Positions 52,021 through 61,838 are shown, counted from the stretch's first letter. The stretch is 64,000 bases of DNA from Flavobacterium keumense (GCF_029866485.1 NZ_CP092332.1:1302001-1366000), one strand, 5' to 3'. Numbers and translations: made by a program. Notes: generated by a model from the letters alone, not told the origin.

Positions 52021-53466
52021 TTATTCTTTTTCATCTCCTTTTTTAAAACCAATCAATTGTCTGTATTTTAATTCGGTTTCTTTAAGTTCGTCTTCTAGTT
52101 TTTTGTATTGACTGATATCTTTAATAGTAATAATTCCGGCTACTACACGATTGTTATGGTCAATTAATGGTTTTCCACTAATGAGGACTCTTCTTTTCTC
52201 TTGAGTATTGGGATTCCAAAGGATTAAGTCAATATCATTCGTTTCTTCTCCAAGTAAAGCTCTTTCCATGGGTAAGTTTTGAGATGGGAAAATCGTTTTT
52301 CCGTCAGGATAAAATAATTCAAAATGATTGATAAGATTGGGGGATATTTTTTCATCTTCTTCAATACCCAATAGTTCGTTAACCATAGTGTTGGCCAAAA
52401 TAGTTTTGTTATCAGCACTGGCTACTAAGATACCATCATTGATGTTTTCCAGTATTATGCGTAGTTTTTCTTCGTTTTCATAGAGCTGGTTAATGGTGTT
52501 TTCTTGTTCATTCTCTAACTCGATTAGCGTGGTGATGTCTTGAGCTACAGCGTACAATAACCCCGTTGTAGTATCTGGAGAAGTAGCCCATTGCAACCAT
52601 TTTATAGAGCCATCTTTGCAGAGGTATCGGTTTTTAAACTGCATCGTGATATCACCTCGTTTTAGTTTAGTTACTTCTTGCTCCGTCATTTTTTTGTCTT
52701 CGGGATAAACAAAGTTTAGAAAAGGCTGTTCTAGTAATTCTTTTTCGGTATAGCCCAGTATCTTGGAAGTGGCTGGGTTCACTTTTATAAATTTTTCCGA
52801 AGACGCAATCAACATCATTTCAGTGGACATATTAAAAAGTTTATCAGATGTAGCGAGTGATTCTTCTAATTTTTTACGTTCAGTAATATCAGTAGCAATA
52901 CTCCCAACAGCATAGATTCTTCCAGTAGAATCGTACAATGGAAATTTTAAGGCTAAGTAAGTGTGTTTTTTGTTGTCTTGATGTATCGTTTCTTCCATTT
53001 GAAGTTCTTTCAAGGCTTTTACGACTTCCATGTCTGAATTTCTATTGGCATAAGCCAATTCAGGGTCTAAAAAATCAGCATCTGTTTTACCAATGATTTT
53101 CGTGTCGTTTACTTGGTATATAGCAGCGTATCGTTTATTGATTAAAAGATATTCGCCGTTGATTTTTTTTATAGAAATAAGACTGGAAGCATTATCGATT
53201 ATTGATTGCAATAATTGTTGGTTTTCCAATAGTAATTTTTGCGAATTGTTTTTGGCTCGGAGTTGTGCCTTTATAATGAAATACACCACAGTTAAAAGTA
53301 GTATGGAAAGCAGAAATAAAAATCCAATAATCCAATTCAATACTAGATTTGAAATCACTGCGCTTTGATTTTTAATTCGGATGAATACTGTCCAAGCTAA
53401 GCTTAATACAACCAAAACGTTGATAATAAAGCCTAGTACTATTTTGTTTTCAAAACTAATTTTCAT
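52021..53466 (-). CDS. Membrane-anchored triple-PAS sensor without an output domain
   Basis: A 481-residue protein with two N-terminal membrane helices (about residues 8-60), a short coiled coil and three PAS/PAC units (about 85-205, 210-330 and 335-465). The typical PAC ends are visible as VGSIATDITERKKLEES, VAQDITTLIELE and ITIKDISQYKKLE. No histidine kinase, GGDEF, EAL or HTH part follows; it ends in a short coiled coil and KGDEKE. It may signal through a partner. The ATG at 53466 is chosen over an upstream in-frame start that would overlap the next gene. Confidence 0.85.
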   Translation of the reverse strand: MKISFENKIVLGFIINVLVVLSLAWTVFIRIKNQSAVISNLVLNWIIGFLFLLSILLLTVVYFIIKAQLRAKNNSQKLLLENQQLLQSIIDNASSLISIKKINGEYLLINKRYAAIYQVNDTKIIGKTDADFLDPELAYANRNSDMEVVKALKELQMEETIHQDNKKHTYLALKFPLYDSTGRIYAVGSIATDITERKKLEESLATSDKLFNMSTEMMLIASSEKFIKVNPATSKILGYTEKELLEQPFLNFVYPEDKKMTEQEVTKLKRGDITMQFKNRYLCKDGSIKWLQWATSPDTTTGLLYAVAQDITTLIELENEQENTINQLYENEEKLRIILENINDGILVASADNKTILANTMVNELLGIEEDEKISPNLINHFELFYPDGKTIFPSQNLPMERALLGEETNDIDLILWNPNTQEKRRVLISGKPLIDHNNRVVAGIITIKDISQYKKLEDELKETELKYRQLIGFKKGDEKE

Positions 53467-53479
53467 GGCATATATAAGA

Positions 53480-54178
53480 TTAATGATGATTAATTTGAGT
53501 TTGAGGATTGAGATACCCATTCCAACCTTCGTTTTTTTTCTTGCTATCATTTAAAATGAAAAACACAGCAATGCTTATTATGGAAGCAAAAAAGCACCAT
53601 ACAGAAAGTATGTATTCTTCATAAAAGAATGCAGTGATTATATAGGAGATCATAATCGTCATTCCCACAATCCACATTTTTTTTATTTGAGAGAGAAAAG
53701 GAGGGATTATTGTTGCCAAACCATACATCAATTCGCCAAAATTTCTCACTCTAGAAGGAAAATTTTGAATGTAAGTAATGTGAAACCCAATTATTTTTGC
53801 CTGTACTGGAAATAGGAATAAACAGATGCCTAAGTAGAATGCAATTCCGATTCCGATAATTAAAAAGAATAAATGCAAACGTCGCTTGCTTTTGAAGTGT
53901 TCTAATTTCATGATAGCAAGCGGTACCCAAATGGGCCAAATAACTTGTGCGAAAAACAGAAATAAATAGGTTGATGGATTTTGGAGAAAATTGAAATCAG
54001 GATTTGTCAATGAAACCCATACAATGCCTTCGCTTATTTGTTGAATTGAAAACAGCAGCGGAATTGTAGCAAAATAAACTTGATTGGGTTGTTGTATCTT
54101 TTTAATAGAGGCTACCCCAATAGAGGCTAAAACGATACTCGCCCCAAAACTTACATTGGCTGAAAAACACATACGCAT
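53480..54178 (-). CDS. DUF6629-like membrane protein
   Basis: A 232-residue inner-membrane protein with seven hydrophobic segments. It begins MRMCFSANVSFGASIVLASI, a start typical of the DUF6629 group. Function unknown. It lies 13 bases upstream of the PAS sensor gene in the same direction, so they are probably transcribed together and the membrane protein might be linked to sensing. Confidence 0.78.
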   Translation of the reverse strand: MRMCFSANVSFGASIVLASIGVASIKKIQQPNQVYFATIPLLFSIQQISEGIVWVSLTNPDFNFLQNPSTYLFLFFAQVIWPIWVPLAIMKLEHFKSKRRLHLFFLIIGIGIAFYLGICLFLFPVQAKIIGFHITYIQNFPSRVRNFGELMYGLATIIPPFLSQIKKMWIVGMTIMISYIITAFFYEEYILSVWCFFASIISIAVFFILNDSKKKNEGWNGYLNPQTQINHH

Positions 54179-54431
54179 TATCTTTTAATAGATGAATAAA
54201 AGTTTTATAATGCATTACTTTTAGTTTAATGCATTGTGGTAGGTTTTTCTATAAATGAACAAGAATAGTTTGGGGTGAATTGAACTGTTTGTAATTCAAA
54301 ACACAACTAAAGTAAGAATTGTTTTCCAATTTAACAATTGAAAATCAGTATTTTGCAATAATTTTGTTTTTGATGAGAGTGATTTTTTATTGTTATAAAA
54401 CTTCCCGAACTTTGTATGAAAATATAAAAAC

Positions 54432-54869
54432 ATGAAAATAAATCTAAAAAACGGCATTGATCAACTGCTTTTTGGGATGAAACAAAAAGATGTAGAAGCC
54501 ATTTATGGAAAGCCTGACCGCAATTATAAAGACGAAGATGATAATCAGATTTTAGTGTACAATAAACTAAAAGCACGATTGACGTTTTATCAAGAAGAAG
54601 ATTTTAAATTAGGATATATTGTAGCTTCTGGTGCTGATTTAGAATTATTTGGAAATACAATTATCGGTAAAAAAATAAGTGAAGTCAAAAAAGATTTGGC
54701 ACCAAAAAACATTACCAAATTCACACAAGAAGCATTTGATACGTTTGAAAACTATTTCAACGAAGAAAATTGGATTATTTTTCAAACCGAATTTGAAGAA
54801 GTTGTGAAGTTTGAAATCGGAGCTATCATCAATGCGAAAGATGAGTTTGATTGGAAATTTGGCAAATAA
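54432..54869 (+). CDS. Hypothetical cytoplasmic protein
   Basis: A 145-residue acidic soluble protein that starts MKINLKNGIDQLLFGMKQKD and ends KDEFDWKFGK. The motif LLFGMKQKDVEAIYGKPD is reminiscent of small bacterial immunity- or SmpA-like folds, but no family is claimed. It stands alone, and the 260 bases before it hold no other gene. Confidence 0.7.
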   Translation: MKINLKNGIDQLLFGMKQKDVEAIYGKPDRNYKDEDDNQILVYNKLKARLTFYQEEDFKLGYIVASGADLELFGNTIIGKKISEVKKDLAPKNITKFTQEAFDTFENYFNEENWIIFQTEFEEVVKFEIGAIINAKDEFDWKFGK

Positions 54870-54906
54870 ATTTCTATAACTAAAATTAATAATTAAATTT
54901 ATTTTA

Positions 54907-54987
54907 ACCACATAGAAACATAGGCTACTTATTCGTATAGATAAGAATAGATAAACGTTTCACTGTTCTCATAGTTTACTATGTGGT
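54907..54987. repeat. Inverted repeat element in a spacer
   Basis: ACCACATAG at 54907-54915 pairs with CTATGTGGT at 54979-54987, with an inner AACATAGG-like copy. The outer sequence (TTAACCACATAGAAACATAG) is a common Flavobacterium spacer repeat. It could be the remnant of a small palindromic element; no coding capacity. Confidence 0.6.
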
Positions 54988-54995
54988 AAAAAGAT

Positions 54996-55024
54996 AAAAA
55001 AATCCTCAACAATTGTCGAGGATT
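54996..55024 (-). terminator. Terminator of the cyclophilin-FKBP gene
   Basis: AATCCTC and GAGGATT frame an ACAATTGT palindrome. On the minus strand a T run follows. It lies 25 bases past the stop codon. Confidence 0.88.
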
Positions 55025-55048
55025 CTTTATTTTGTCTCTATAAAAAAA

Positions 55049-56257
55049 TTATTGTTTAGGAGTAGGAGCCTTATCTGAAATTTCCACTTCAAAAACTAAA
55101 TTAGTATTGGGTGGAATTACTCCTCCAGCACCTCTTTCTCCATAAGCCAATTTAGCAGGAAGGAATAATAACATTCTATCTCCAATGTTCATTAAACTCA
55201 ATCCTTCTAAAAATCCTGGAATCATACCATCTTTTTTACCTGCTTCAAATGGGAAAGCTTGGTAACCATTTTGATCGGCACGTGCTTGATTGAATTGCCC
55301 AAAAGTTGTAGCAACGTCTTCGAAGTTACTATCAAATAAGTTTCCATCTTCAAAATAACCAGCATACTTAAAATAGATTGTACTTCCTGCAACAGGTTTT
55401 ACATCGGTTCCTTTTTGCAAAAGAACATATTGCAAGCCGGAAGCAGTGGTAGTAGCTGTAGCTTTAGTAGTTGCTAAATACGTTGCTTTTTCTTTGATAA
55501 CATTGCCGTATTTTTCTAAATAAATTCGTCTATTTTCAGCTTGGATAGCCGCTTGTTTGGCTCTGTTTTCAGCGTCAATGGCGGCTTGTTTTTTGGCGTC
55601 TTCAGCTTTATTGGCATAGTAATCAGAGAAGATTTTAACAGCATCAAATTTAGCAGCTAAAGCGCCTTTTCTGGTAATAGTCACTTTAGTAATAACATCG
55701 TTTTGCTCAATTTTATTCACTACGTCCATTCCTTGAGTAACTTGCCCAAAAACGGTATGAACACCATCTAACCACGGGGTGTCTTTGTGTGTAATAAAAA
55801 ATTGACTTCCGTTAGTGGCTGGTCCTGAATTAGCCATAGAAAGGATTCCTCCTTTGCTGTGTTTTAAATCGGTAAACTCATCTTTAAATGAATAACCAGG
55901 TCCGCCCGAACCATTTCCAGCAGGATCACCTCCTTGAATCATGAAGTCTTTAATGACACGGTGAAATTTCAATCCGTCATAAAATGGTTTTTCTTTTAAT
56001 TTTTCATCGGTTACAAAAGCGTTTTTTCCTTCTGCTAAACTAATAAAATTAGCTACAGTAACGGGTGTTTTTTGGAATTCTAATTGTACTACAATAGTTC
56101 CTTTATTGGTTACAATATTGGCAAAAATTCCTTCTGTTGTTTTTGGACTCGCCATTTGTGAAATGGCCGGTTTTTTTGCTGGAAGTCCTTTTTTTAATTT
56201 TTGTGCTTGGACACTTAAAATTCCTAAAAATAAGAATGCTAAAAATTTAAATTTCAT
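55049..56257 (-). CDS. Secreted cyclophilin-FKBP fusion peptidyl-prolyl isomerase
   Basis: A 402-residue protein with a signal peptide ending VQAQ (about residue 18). A cyclophilin domain follows (about 40-215; [20 protein letters not shown] and [17 protein letters not shown]), then an Ala/Gln/Lys-rich helix (about 215-265), then an FKBP domain (about 270-400; [20 protein letters not shown] and [20 protein letters not shown]). Both halves isomerise Xaa-Pro bonds. It probably helps fold proteins in the periplasm. It is a paralog of the next gene. Confidence 0.93.
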   Translation of the reverse strand: MKFKFLAFLFLGILSVQAQKLKKGLPAKKPAISQMASPKTTEGIFANIVTNKGTIVVQLEFQKTPVTVANFISLAEGKNAFVTDEKLKEKPFYDGLKFHRVIKDFMIQGGDPAGNGSGGPGYSFKDEFTDLKHSKGGILSMANSGPATNGSQFFITHKDTPWLDGVHTVFGQVTQGMDVVNKIEQNDVITKVTITRKGALAAKFDAVKIFSDYYANKAEDAKKQAAIDAENRAKQAAIQAENRRIYLEKYGNVIKEKATYLATTKATATTTASGLQYVLLQKGTDVKPVAGSTIYFKYAGYFEDGNLFDSNFEDVATTFGQFNQARADQNGYQAFPFEAGKKDGMIPGFLEGLSLMNIGDRMLLFLPAKLAYGERGAGGVIPPNTNLVFEVEISDKAPTPKQ

Positions 56258-56281
56258 CTGTTCTGATTGTATTAAGTCTAT

Positions 56282-57400
56282 TTATTGTGCTTTTAGTAAT
56301 TCAATTTCAAAAATGATATTGGCGTTGGGCGGAATCACTCCTCCAGCACCCGCTTCTCCATATCCTAATTTTGATGGGATAAAAATCACGGCTTTATCTC
56401 CAAACGAAAGTTGCTCAATTCCTTCGATAAAACCAGGAATCATGCCGTCTTTTTTACCTGCTTGAAAAGGAATAGGTTGGTAGCCATTTTGTGCAGCTCT
56501 GTTAGAATCAAACGTTCCAAAGGTTTTGCATATACTTTCGATGCTGCTGTCAAATAGCGTTCCGTTTTCTAAAAAGCCAGCATAATGGATGAATATTCCT
56601 GTTCCAGCTTTAGGTTTAGTACCACCACTTTTTTTAGTAATAACATATTCTAAGCCTGATTTTGTTTTTGTAGCTTTTGCTTTTAAAGCAGCAAAGTATT
56701 TTACTTTGGCATCGATAACAGTTTTGTATTTTTTGTTAAAAATGCGTTTGTTTTCTGCATCAATAGCGGCTTGTTTCTTTTGATTTTCAGCCTCAACAGT
56801 AAAGTAATCATGAAATACTTTTACAGCATCAAATTTTTTAGCGTCATCTCCATTTCTAATAATGGTTACTTTACTCATATAATCATCTTGAAGAATTTTG
56901 TTTACAGCTTCCATTCCGTTGCCAACTACGTGACCAAAAATAGTGTGTTTTCCATCTAACCAAGGTGTTTCAATATGGGTGATAAAAAACTGGCTGCTAT
57001 TGGTTGCAGGACCGTTATTGGCCATAGCCAGAACACCACCTTTATCAAAACGTAAATCGGTAATTTCATCTTTGAATCGGTAACCCGCATCGCCAGAACC
57101 TGTTCCAAGTGGATCCCCGCCTTGAATCATGAAATTTTCAATTACTCTGTGGAATTTCAAACCATCATAAAAAGGTCTGTTTTTAATGTTTTCATTGGTA
57201 ACAAATTCGTTTTTACCCTCTGCCAAAGTGACAAAGTTGGCTACAGTAATTGGTGCTTTTTCATAGTCCAATTGAACGATAATTTCTCCTTTGTTGGTTT
57301 CAATTTTAGCATACAAACCATCCGGTAAATTGTTGTTTTCTTCCTTACAAGAGTAAAAAGAAGCAATAATGGCTAAGGCAAATAAAAAGCTTTTTTTCAT
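56282..57400 (-). CDS. Cyclophilin-FKBP fusion lipoprotein, paralog of the neighbour
   Basis: A 372-residue protein with the same layout as the gene after it: cyclophilin (about 30-200; [20 protein letters not shown]), helical linker with [14 protein letters not shown], and FKBP (about 250-370; [20 protein letters not shown]). The signal region has a lipobox-like end (ASFYSCKEE, Cys at about residue 18), so this copy is probably membrane-attached, unlike its soluble partner. The two look like a local duplication followed by divergence in localisation. gldI is just upstream. Confidence 0.93.
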   Translation of the reverse strand: MKKSFLFALAIIASFYSCKEENNNLPDGLYAKIETNKGEIIVQLDYEKAPITVANFVTLAEGKNEFVTNENIKNRPFYDGLKFHRVIENFMIQGGDPLGTGSGDAGYRFKDEITDLRFDKGGVLAMANNGPATNSSQFFITHIETPWLDGKHTIFGHVVGNGMEAVNKILQDDYMSKVTIIRNGDDAKKFDAVKVFHDYFTVEAENQKKQAAIDAENKRIFNKKYKTVIDAKVKYFAALKAKATKTKSGLEYVITKKSGGTKPKAGTGIFIHYAGFLENGTLFDSSIESICKTFGTFDSNRAAQNGYQPIPFQAGKKDGMIPGFIEGIEQLSFGDKAVIFIPSKLGYGEAGAGGVIPPNANIIFEIELLKAQ

Positions 57401-57413
57401 TTTAAATTAATAT

Positions 57414-58031
57414 TTAGTTTAAAGAATCGTTTGTAGTTTTGGAAATCGGATTGGGTTCGGCTTTCATTTTTTCATCGTAATTGGCTTCCGACATAAAATC
57501 ACGAAGGGTAACAATGCACAAAAGCGGTTTGTTCATTCCAATTTTTTTATTGTCACCATGATAGCCGTAGCCCATGTGTGAAGTAAAAAGGAAATTGACT
57601 TTTTCCTTGCGATGCATCAATTTAATTCCTTCACGCAAACCAGTCATAATATTTTGCTTGTCAACAAAATAGGTTTGAGGTCCTAATTCGCTTTTCGAAT
57701 AAATCACGCGCCCCTTTAGATCTTTTACTTCATAGTCAAATAAAGCAACATCTCCTTTTTTAGGGGTAAGTGTATCTTCGATATTAACAGTAGCATACGA
57801 ATACCAAAACCCTTTTTTTGAAGCGATAAATTTGATTTTTTTGTTTTGACGAATTACTCTTGCAATCTCAGCTTCTTCTCCCGCGATTAATTTTTTGTTG
57901 CGATTCACAGATTGTTTCATAAAAGTCCCAGAAGCGTGAGAAATTGGTTTTCTTGCTTCTTGGTTCTTATGACAGCTTGTAATTACTGTTAGTAATAGAA
58001 GTACAGTAATTGTGTTTTTTAAGTTTTTCAT
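57414..58031 (-). CDS. gldI: Gliding-motility peptidyl-prolyl isomerase GldI (lipoprotein)
   Basis: A 205-residue lipoprotein (VITSCHKN, Cys at about residue 20) with a C-terminal FKBP-type domain (about 75-180; LKGRVIYSKSELGPQTYFVD). The N-terminal segment ARKPISHASGTFMKQSVNRN matches GldI of Flavobacterium johnsoniae, a protein required for gliding. It is thought to fold other gliding/secretion proteins. It sits four bases after nrnA and just before the two cyclophilin-FKBP genes, a four-gene minus-strand unit. Confidence 0.9.
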   Translation of the reverse strand: MKNLKNTITVLLLLTVITSCHKNQEARKPISHASGTFMKQSVNRNKKLIAGEEAEIARVIRQNKKIKFIASKKGFWYSYATVNIEDTLTPKKGDVALFDYEVKDLKGRVIYSKSELGPQTYFVDKQNIMTGLREGIKLMHRKEKVNFLFTSHMGYGYHGDNKKIGMNKPLLCIVTLRDFMSEANYDEKMKAEPNPISKTTNDSLN

Positions 58032-58034
58032 GAT

Positions 58035-59039
58035 TTAGATGGGTAAGTTTTTGACTAAATCTTCAAATTTCTGAATGGTATCTTCCATCGAGGTTTCGGA
58101 TTTTCCTCCAGCAGCATTGATATGGCCTCCTCCGTTGAAATGGTCTCTGGCAAATTGATTGACATCAAAATCACCTTGTGAACGGAACGATATTTTAATG
58201 ATTTTTTCTTCTTTATTTTCGATGAAAATCGCTGTAAAAATAATTCCTTTAATGCTCAATCCGTAATTGACAATACCTTCAGTATCGCCTTTAACGTGGT
58301 CAAATGAATCCAACTCGTCTTGTGTCAAATAGGTGTAAGCTGTTTTATGCTCGGTATACACCTTCATGTTTTGCAAGGCACGACCTAAAATTTGCAAACG
58401 TCCAAATGAACTATTGTCAAAAAGTAAGGTAGGAATCACGGTGTTTTTTACTCCTAAATCAATTAGATCAGCAATGATTCGGTGCGTGGTTCCGGTGGTT
58501 TTTGGGAAACGAAACGAACCTGAATCAGTCAAAATTCCAGTATAAATACAGGTTCCAATGTTTTCGTCAATGTCTGCTTTCTTGCCTAAATAAGAAATGA
58601 AGTTGTACAACATTTCGCAAGTAGAACCAAAATTAGTGTCAGAGTAGGTATAGGTAGCATAATCATCAGGAAATTGATGGTGATCAATCATGATGAAAGG
58701 CACATTGAGAGTACATAATACCGTTTCCATTTCTCCTGTACGGTGTAAAGCATTAAAATCTAAAGTGAAAATGATTTCGGCTTCTTCTAAAATTTGGGTA
58801 CAACAAGCTTTGTCTTTTTCGTATATTTTTACGGTGTTAGCTCCCGGAAGCCACTCTAAAAAATGAGGCATTTCGTTGGGGGAAATCACAGTAGGTTGGT
58901 GGTTGTTTTTAAGTAAAAAATGGTACAAACCTAGGGTAGAACCCATGGCATCTCCATCGGGTCCGCGGTGTGGAATTATTGCAATTTTTTTAGGAGTAGC
59001 TAATAGTTCCTGAATCGCTTGAATGTCTTGTTTTTTCAT
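58035..59039 (-). CDS. nrnA: DHH/DHHA1 phosphoesterase (bifunctional oligoribonuclease/PAP phosphatase NrnA-like)
   Basis: A 334-residue enzyme with DHH motifs IIPHRGPDGDAMGSTLGLYH (about residues 21-40), TLDFNALHRTG and DHHQFPDD (about 118-125), and the DHHA1 motif FNGGGHINAAGG at about 299-310. NrnA enzymes degrade very short RNAs and the 3'-phosphoadenosine 5'-phosphate from sulfate metabolism, and some act on cyclic dinucleotides. It is the first gene of the unit that contains gldI. Confidence 0.9.
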   Translation of the reverse strand: MKKQDIQAIQELLATPKKIAIIPHRGPDGDAMGSTLGLYHFLLKNNHQPTVISPNEMPHFLEWLPGANTVKIYEKDKACCTQILEEAEIIFTLDFNALHRTGEMETVLCTLNVPFIMIDHHQFPDDYATYTYSDTNFGSTCEMLYNFISYLGKKADIDENIGTCIYTGILTDSGSFRFPKTTGTTHRIIADLIDLGVKNTVIPTLLFDNSSFGRLQILGRALQNMKVYTEHKTAYTYLTQDELDSFDHVKGDTEGIVNYGLSIKGIIFTAIFIENKEEKIIKISFRSQGDFDVNQFARDHFNGGGHINAAGGKSETSMEDTIQKFEDLVKNLPI

Positions 59040-59109
59040 AGATTGCGAAATTACATTTTTTTAATTTAAACGAAAAATCATTTAAATAATTAACCTAATT
59101 TTCACATGT

Positions 59110-60357
59110 TTAGAAAAGATCCAATCGAAAGCGATTTATTTTTTGGTACAAATGGTATTTAGGTCCTTTCACAATTTGCGAATGATATATTCCAATAGAA
59201 CCCGAAGCAAAATAAGCTGATAAACAAGCAATTCCTATAAAAATACCACCTTCAATTCCGAACAATTCCATTCCCATAACCGTGCAAGCAATAGGAGTGT
59301 GTGTAGCTCCAGAAAAAACGGCAACAAATCCCATGCCTGCTAACAATGCGATTGGTAGAGGGACTATAACAGACAAAGCACTTCCTAAGGTAGCTCCCAC
59401 AAAGAAAAGTGGCGTTACTTCGCCTCCTTTAAAACCAGCGCCCAATGTAAAACCTGTAAAGAGTATTTTTAAGAGAAAATCATAGGACTCGTTCGGAGTT
59501 GAAAAGGCTTTCACGATTTCGGGAACGCCTAAACCAATGTATTTAGTCGTTCCGATGAAAAAAAGGATTACCGCTAAAACAGTTCCGCCAATTAGAGGCC
59601 GAATCGGTGAATATGGAATGTGTCTTGAAAATAATCGACTCCAAAAATGAGTTGTTCTGGAAAATAACAAGGCGGCTAAGCCAAAAAGAATTCCTACTCC
59701 GATAGTCCAAAGCAAATGGATTCCATTCATTTCAGGAAGGGTAGCAATACTGTAATGCGTGTGTTGTACTTGCCAAAATTCCACCGTGTAATAAGCAGCA
59801 TAAGCCACGGCAAAAGACAAAATCACACTTTTAAGGTTGATTTTACTGAAGTACATCACCTCCAAAGCAAACAAAGCACCCGCTAAAGGCGTACCGAAAA
59901 CAGAAGCAAACCCTGCGCTAATTCCTAAAATAAGAATGGTTTTTCGGTCGTTTTTGTCTAGTTGAAACCAGTTCGAAAATTGGTCGGCAATAGCGCCACC
60001 CATTTGTACTGCGGTGCCTTCTCGACCCGCTGAACCTCCACCCAAATGTGTGATTAAAGTGCCAATAAGTACCAAAGGCGCCATTTTGAAAGGAATGGGT
60101 TGCTGTGGATTTTCATATTCTTCTAAAAGTAAATTGTTGCCTTTGACTACCGAAGCACCATAATAATGGTATAACAAACCAATGATCAAACCTCCGATTG
60201 GCAATAACCAAATGATCCAAGCGTGATGTTCTCTAATTTGAGTGACCCACTCTAATGCCACTAAAAAGAAAGCAGATGCCGAACCTGAAAACAATCCTAT
60301 CAAAGCACAAATAATCAGCCATTGTAGAGAAAGATGAAATGTTTTTGGTAGGTTCAT
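59110..60357 (-). CDS. ClC-family chloride channel/transporter
   Basis: A 415-residue inner-membrane protein with about ten helices. The anion-path motif is GSAGREGTAVQMGGAIAD at about residues 107-124, with the gating Glu. GAGFKGGEVTPLFFVGATLG at about 296-315 is the second conserved loop. The classical GxFxP-type motif appears here as GGEVTPLFF. ClC proteins exchange chloride for protons or conduct it. There is no CBS domain at the end, as is usual for short bacterial members. Confidence 0.9.
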   Translation of the reverse strand: MNLPKTFHLSLQWLIICALIGLFSGSASAFFLVALEWVTQIREHHAWIIWLLPIGGLIIGLLYHYYGASVVKGNNLLLEEYENPQQPIPFKMAPLVLIGTLITHLGGGSAGREGTAVQMGGAIADQFSNWFQLDKNDRKTILILGISAGFASVFGTPLAGALFALEVMYFSKINLKSVILSFAVAYAAYYTVEFWQVQHTHYSIATLPEMNGIHLLWTIGVGILFGLAALLFSRTTHFWSRLFSRHIPYSPIRPLIGGTVLAVILFFIGTTKYIGLGVPEIVKAFSTPNESYDFLLKILFTGFTLGAGFKGGEVTPLFFVGATLGSALSVIVPLPIALLAGMGFVAVFSGATHTPIACTVMGMELFGIEGGIFIGIACLSAYFASGSIGIYHSQIVKGPKYHLYQKINRFRLDLF

Positions 60358-60429
60358 ATTCGGGTTTAGTGAATGAAATGTGGTTCAAAAATAGTTTAAA
60401 TTCAGTAATCATTGAATAACGGCATAAAA

Positions 60430-60462
60430 AAAAGCCGTAACCAAATTAGTTACGGCGCTATT
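60430..60462 (-). terminator. Terminator of ridA, possibly bidirectional
   Basis: GCCGTAAC and GTTACGGC form an 8-bp stem with a 7-base loop. A T run follows on the minus strand, and another T run on the + strand side would allow it to act both ways. Confidence 0.9.
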
Positions 60463-60480
60463 TTTTTGGAAGATATATTC

Positions 60481-60870
60481 TTATTTTTCAGCAACTACTG
60501 CTGTAAATTCAATTTCTACCAAATATTCAGGAGCCACTAATTTGCTGATTTCATAAAAACCAGTAGTAGGTTTAATGTCTTTGAAAAAAGTAGCGTGAGC
60601 TGTTGCAACGGCTTCAAAAGAGTTGATGTCAGTAGTGAAAATACGAGTACGAATGACGTCTTTCATGCTTACATTTAAGTCTTCTAATACTTTTTCTACA
60701 CGTTCTAAAATATTTAAAGTTTGTGCATGTGCGTCGTCAGCTTTTACTTTTTCGCCATCGACAATAGCAACAGTTCCAGATACTTCAATGATATTCCCAA
60801 TGCGAACAGCACGACAATATCCCATTTTGTCTTCCCATGGTGAGCCTGTCAAGATATTTTCTCTTTTCAT
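60481..60870 (-). CDS. ridA: RidA family protein (reactive intermediate deaminase)
   Basis: A 129-residue YjgF/YER057c/UK114 protein. The family Arg lies in VIRTRIFTTDI at about residues 92-102, and the Glu at the end in EIEFTAVV. These enzymes hydrolyse reactive imines/enamines made by PLP enzymes; some subgroups do not. The subgroup is not clear from sequence alone. Confidence 0.9.
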   Translation of the reverse strand: MKRENILTGSPWEDKMGYCRAVRIGNIIEVSGTVAIVDGEKVKADDAHAQTLNILERVEKVLEDLNVSMKDVIRTRIFTTDINSFEAVATAHATFFKDIKPTTGFYEISKLVAPEYLVEIEFTAVVAEK

Positions 60871-61087
60871 TTTGATAGTTTTAATGCTTAATTTAAGTGT
60901 TGCAATTTACGATAATGCGACTAATAATAGGGCTAGTTTTAAGATAAAAATGGTTAGATTATGCGATGTTTTAAAATGATTTGTTAGAAATTTTGAAGGG
61001 TATTTTGTTAAGAAATTTCTAATGCGGTAATCATGAAAGAGATTTATGTTACTTTTGTGAAGTGCAAGTTTTAGGTACGGGTTTACA

Positions 61088-61780
61088 ATGAAACAATTAG
61101 TAGTATTTATTGCAATTATAGGATGTATATGGCAAGGACAGGCTCAGAGTGAGTTTAGTGCTAAGTTCAAGGCAATTCCTGCGGCCAAGTTTCCGATAGC
61201 TCCCAAAAAAGCTCCCGAACCTAAAAAAGTAATACCTTCTAATTCTGATATTCCATCTATTAAGGCTCCTAATGTTTTTAATAGTCCAGAAGCTCAGTTT
61301 ACTAAGCCAACTCAGTCAAAAAGTTTTCAATTAGGTCAGTCGAAAACTTTTTCGATGATTCAAAAAAATGAATTTATTAAACCGGGAGCCGAAGTGGAAG
61401 CACGTTTAAATAAAAAAGACGAAGATCCTGGTGCGATTGTGTACCGTAGAAATCAAAATCTTGGTGATTTTAAAACTAAATCCGAAAAAGCAAAAGTCCT
61501 TTACAGAGATGCTGAATATGTTGATGGTGACATTATTAGGGTGTATTTGAATGATAAGGTAATTGAATCTCAAGTGGTGCTTGAAGGGGTGTTTAAAGGT
61601 TTTGAAATTGTATTGGAAAAAGGGTTTAATAAAATTGATTTCGAAGCGTTAAATCAAGGAACATCGGGGCCTAATACGGCTGAATTCAGGGTGTATGATG
61701 ATAAAGGTAGCTTAATTAATGCAAGCCAATGGAACCTTGGCACAGGCTTTAAAGCAACGATTTTATTAGTTAAAGAATAA
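61088..61780 (+). CDS. Secreted hypothetical protein with Pro/Lys-rich N-terminal half
   Basis: A 230-residue protein with a signal peptide ending GQAQ (about residue 19). Residues 25-100 are rich in Lys and Pro, with short similar segments (SKSFQLGQSKTFSMIQK). The C-terminal half (about 110-230) looks like a beta-sandwich domain (YVDGDIIRVYLNDKVIESQ). I do not recognise a family; it may be a surface or periplasmic protein. It precedes guaA by 58 bases. Confidence 0.72.
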   Translation: MKQLVVFIAIIGCIWQGQAQSEFSAKFKAIPAAKFPIAPKKAPEPKKVIPSNSDIPSIKAPNVFNSPEAQFTKPTQSKSFQLGQSKTFSMIQKNEFIKPGAEVEARLNKKDEDPGAIVYRRNQNLGDFKTKSEKAKVLYRDAEYVDGDIIRVYLNDKVIESQVVLEGVFKGFEIVLEKGFNKIDFEALNQGTSGPNTAEFRVYDDKGSLINASQWNLGTGFKATILLVKE

Positions 61781-61827
61781 AAAAATATTTTTTTCAAAAT
61801 CCATTTTTCAATTCCGAATTTAAAAAG

Positions 61828-61835
61828 TATTTTTG
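61828..61835 (+). promoter_or_regulatory. Possible -7 box overlapping the guaA leader
   Basis: TATTTTTG matches TAnnTTTG and ends only three bases before the guaA ATG. If used, transcription would start at or next to the start codon and the mRNA would be nearly leaderless. No TTG is seen at -33. Confidence 0.35.
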
Positions 61836-61838
61836 CGC

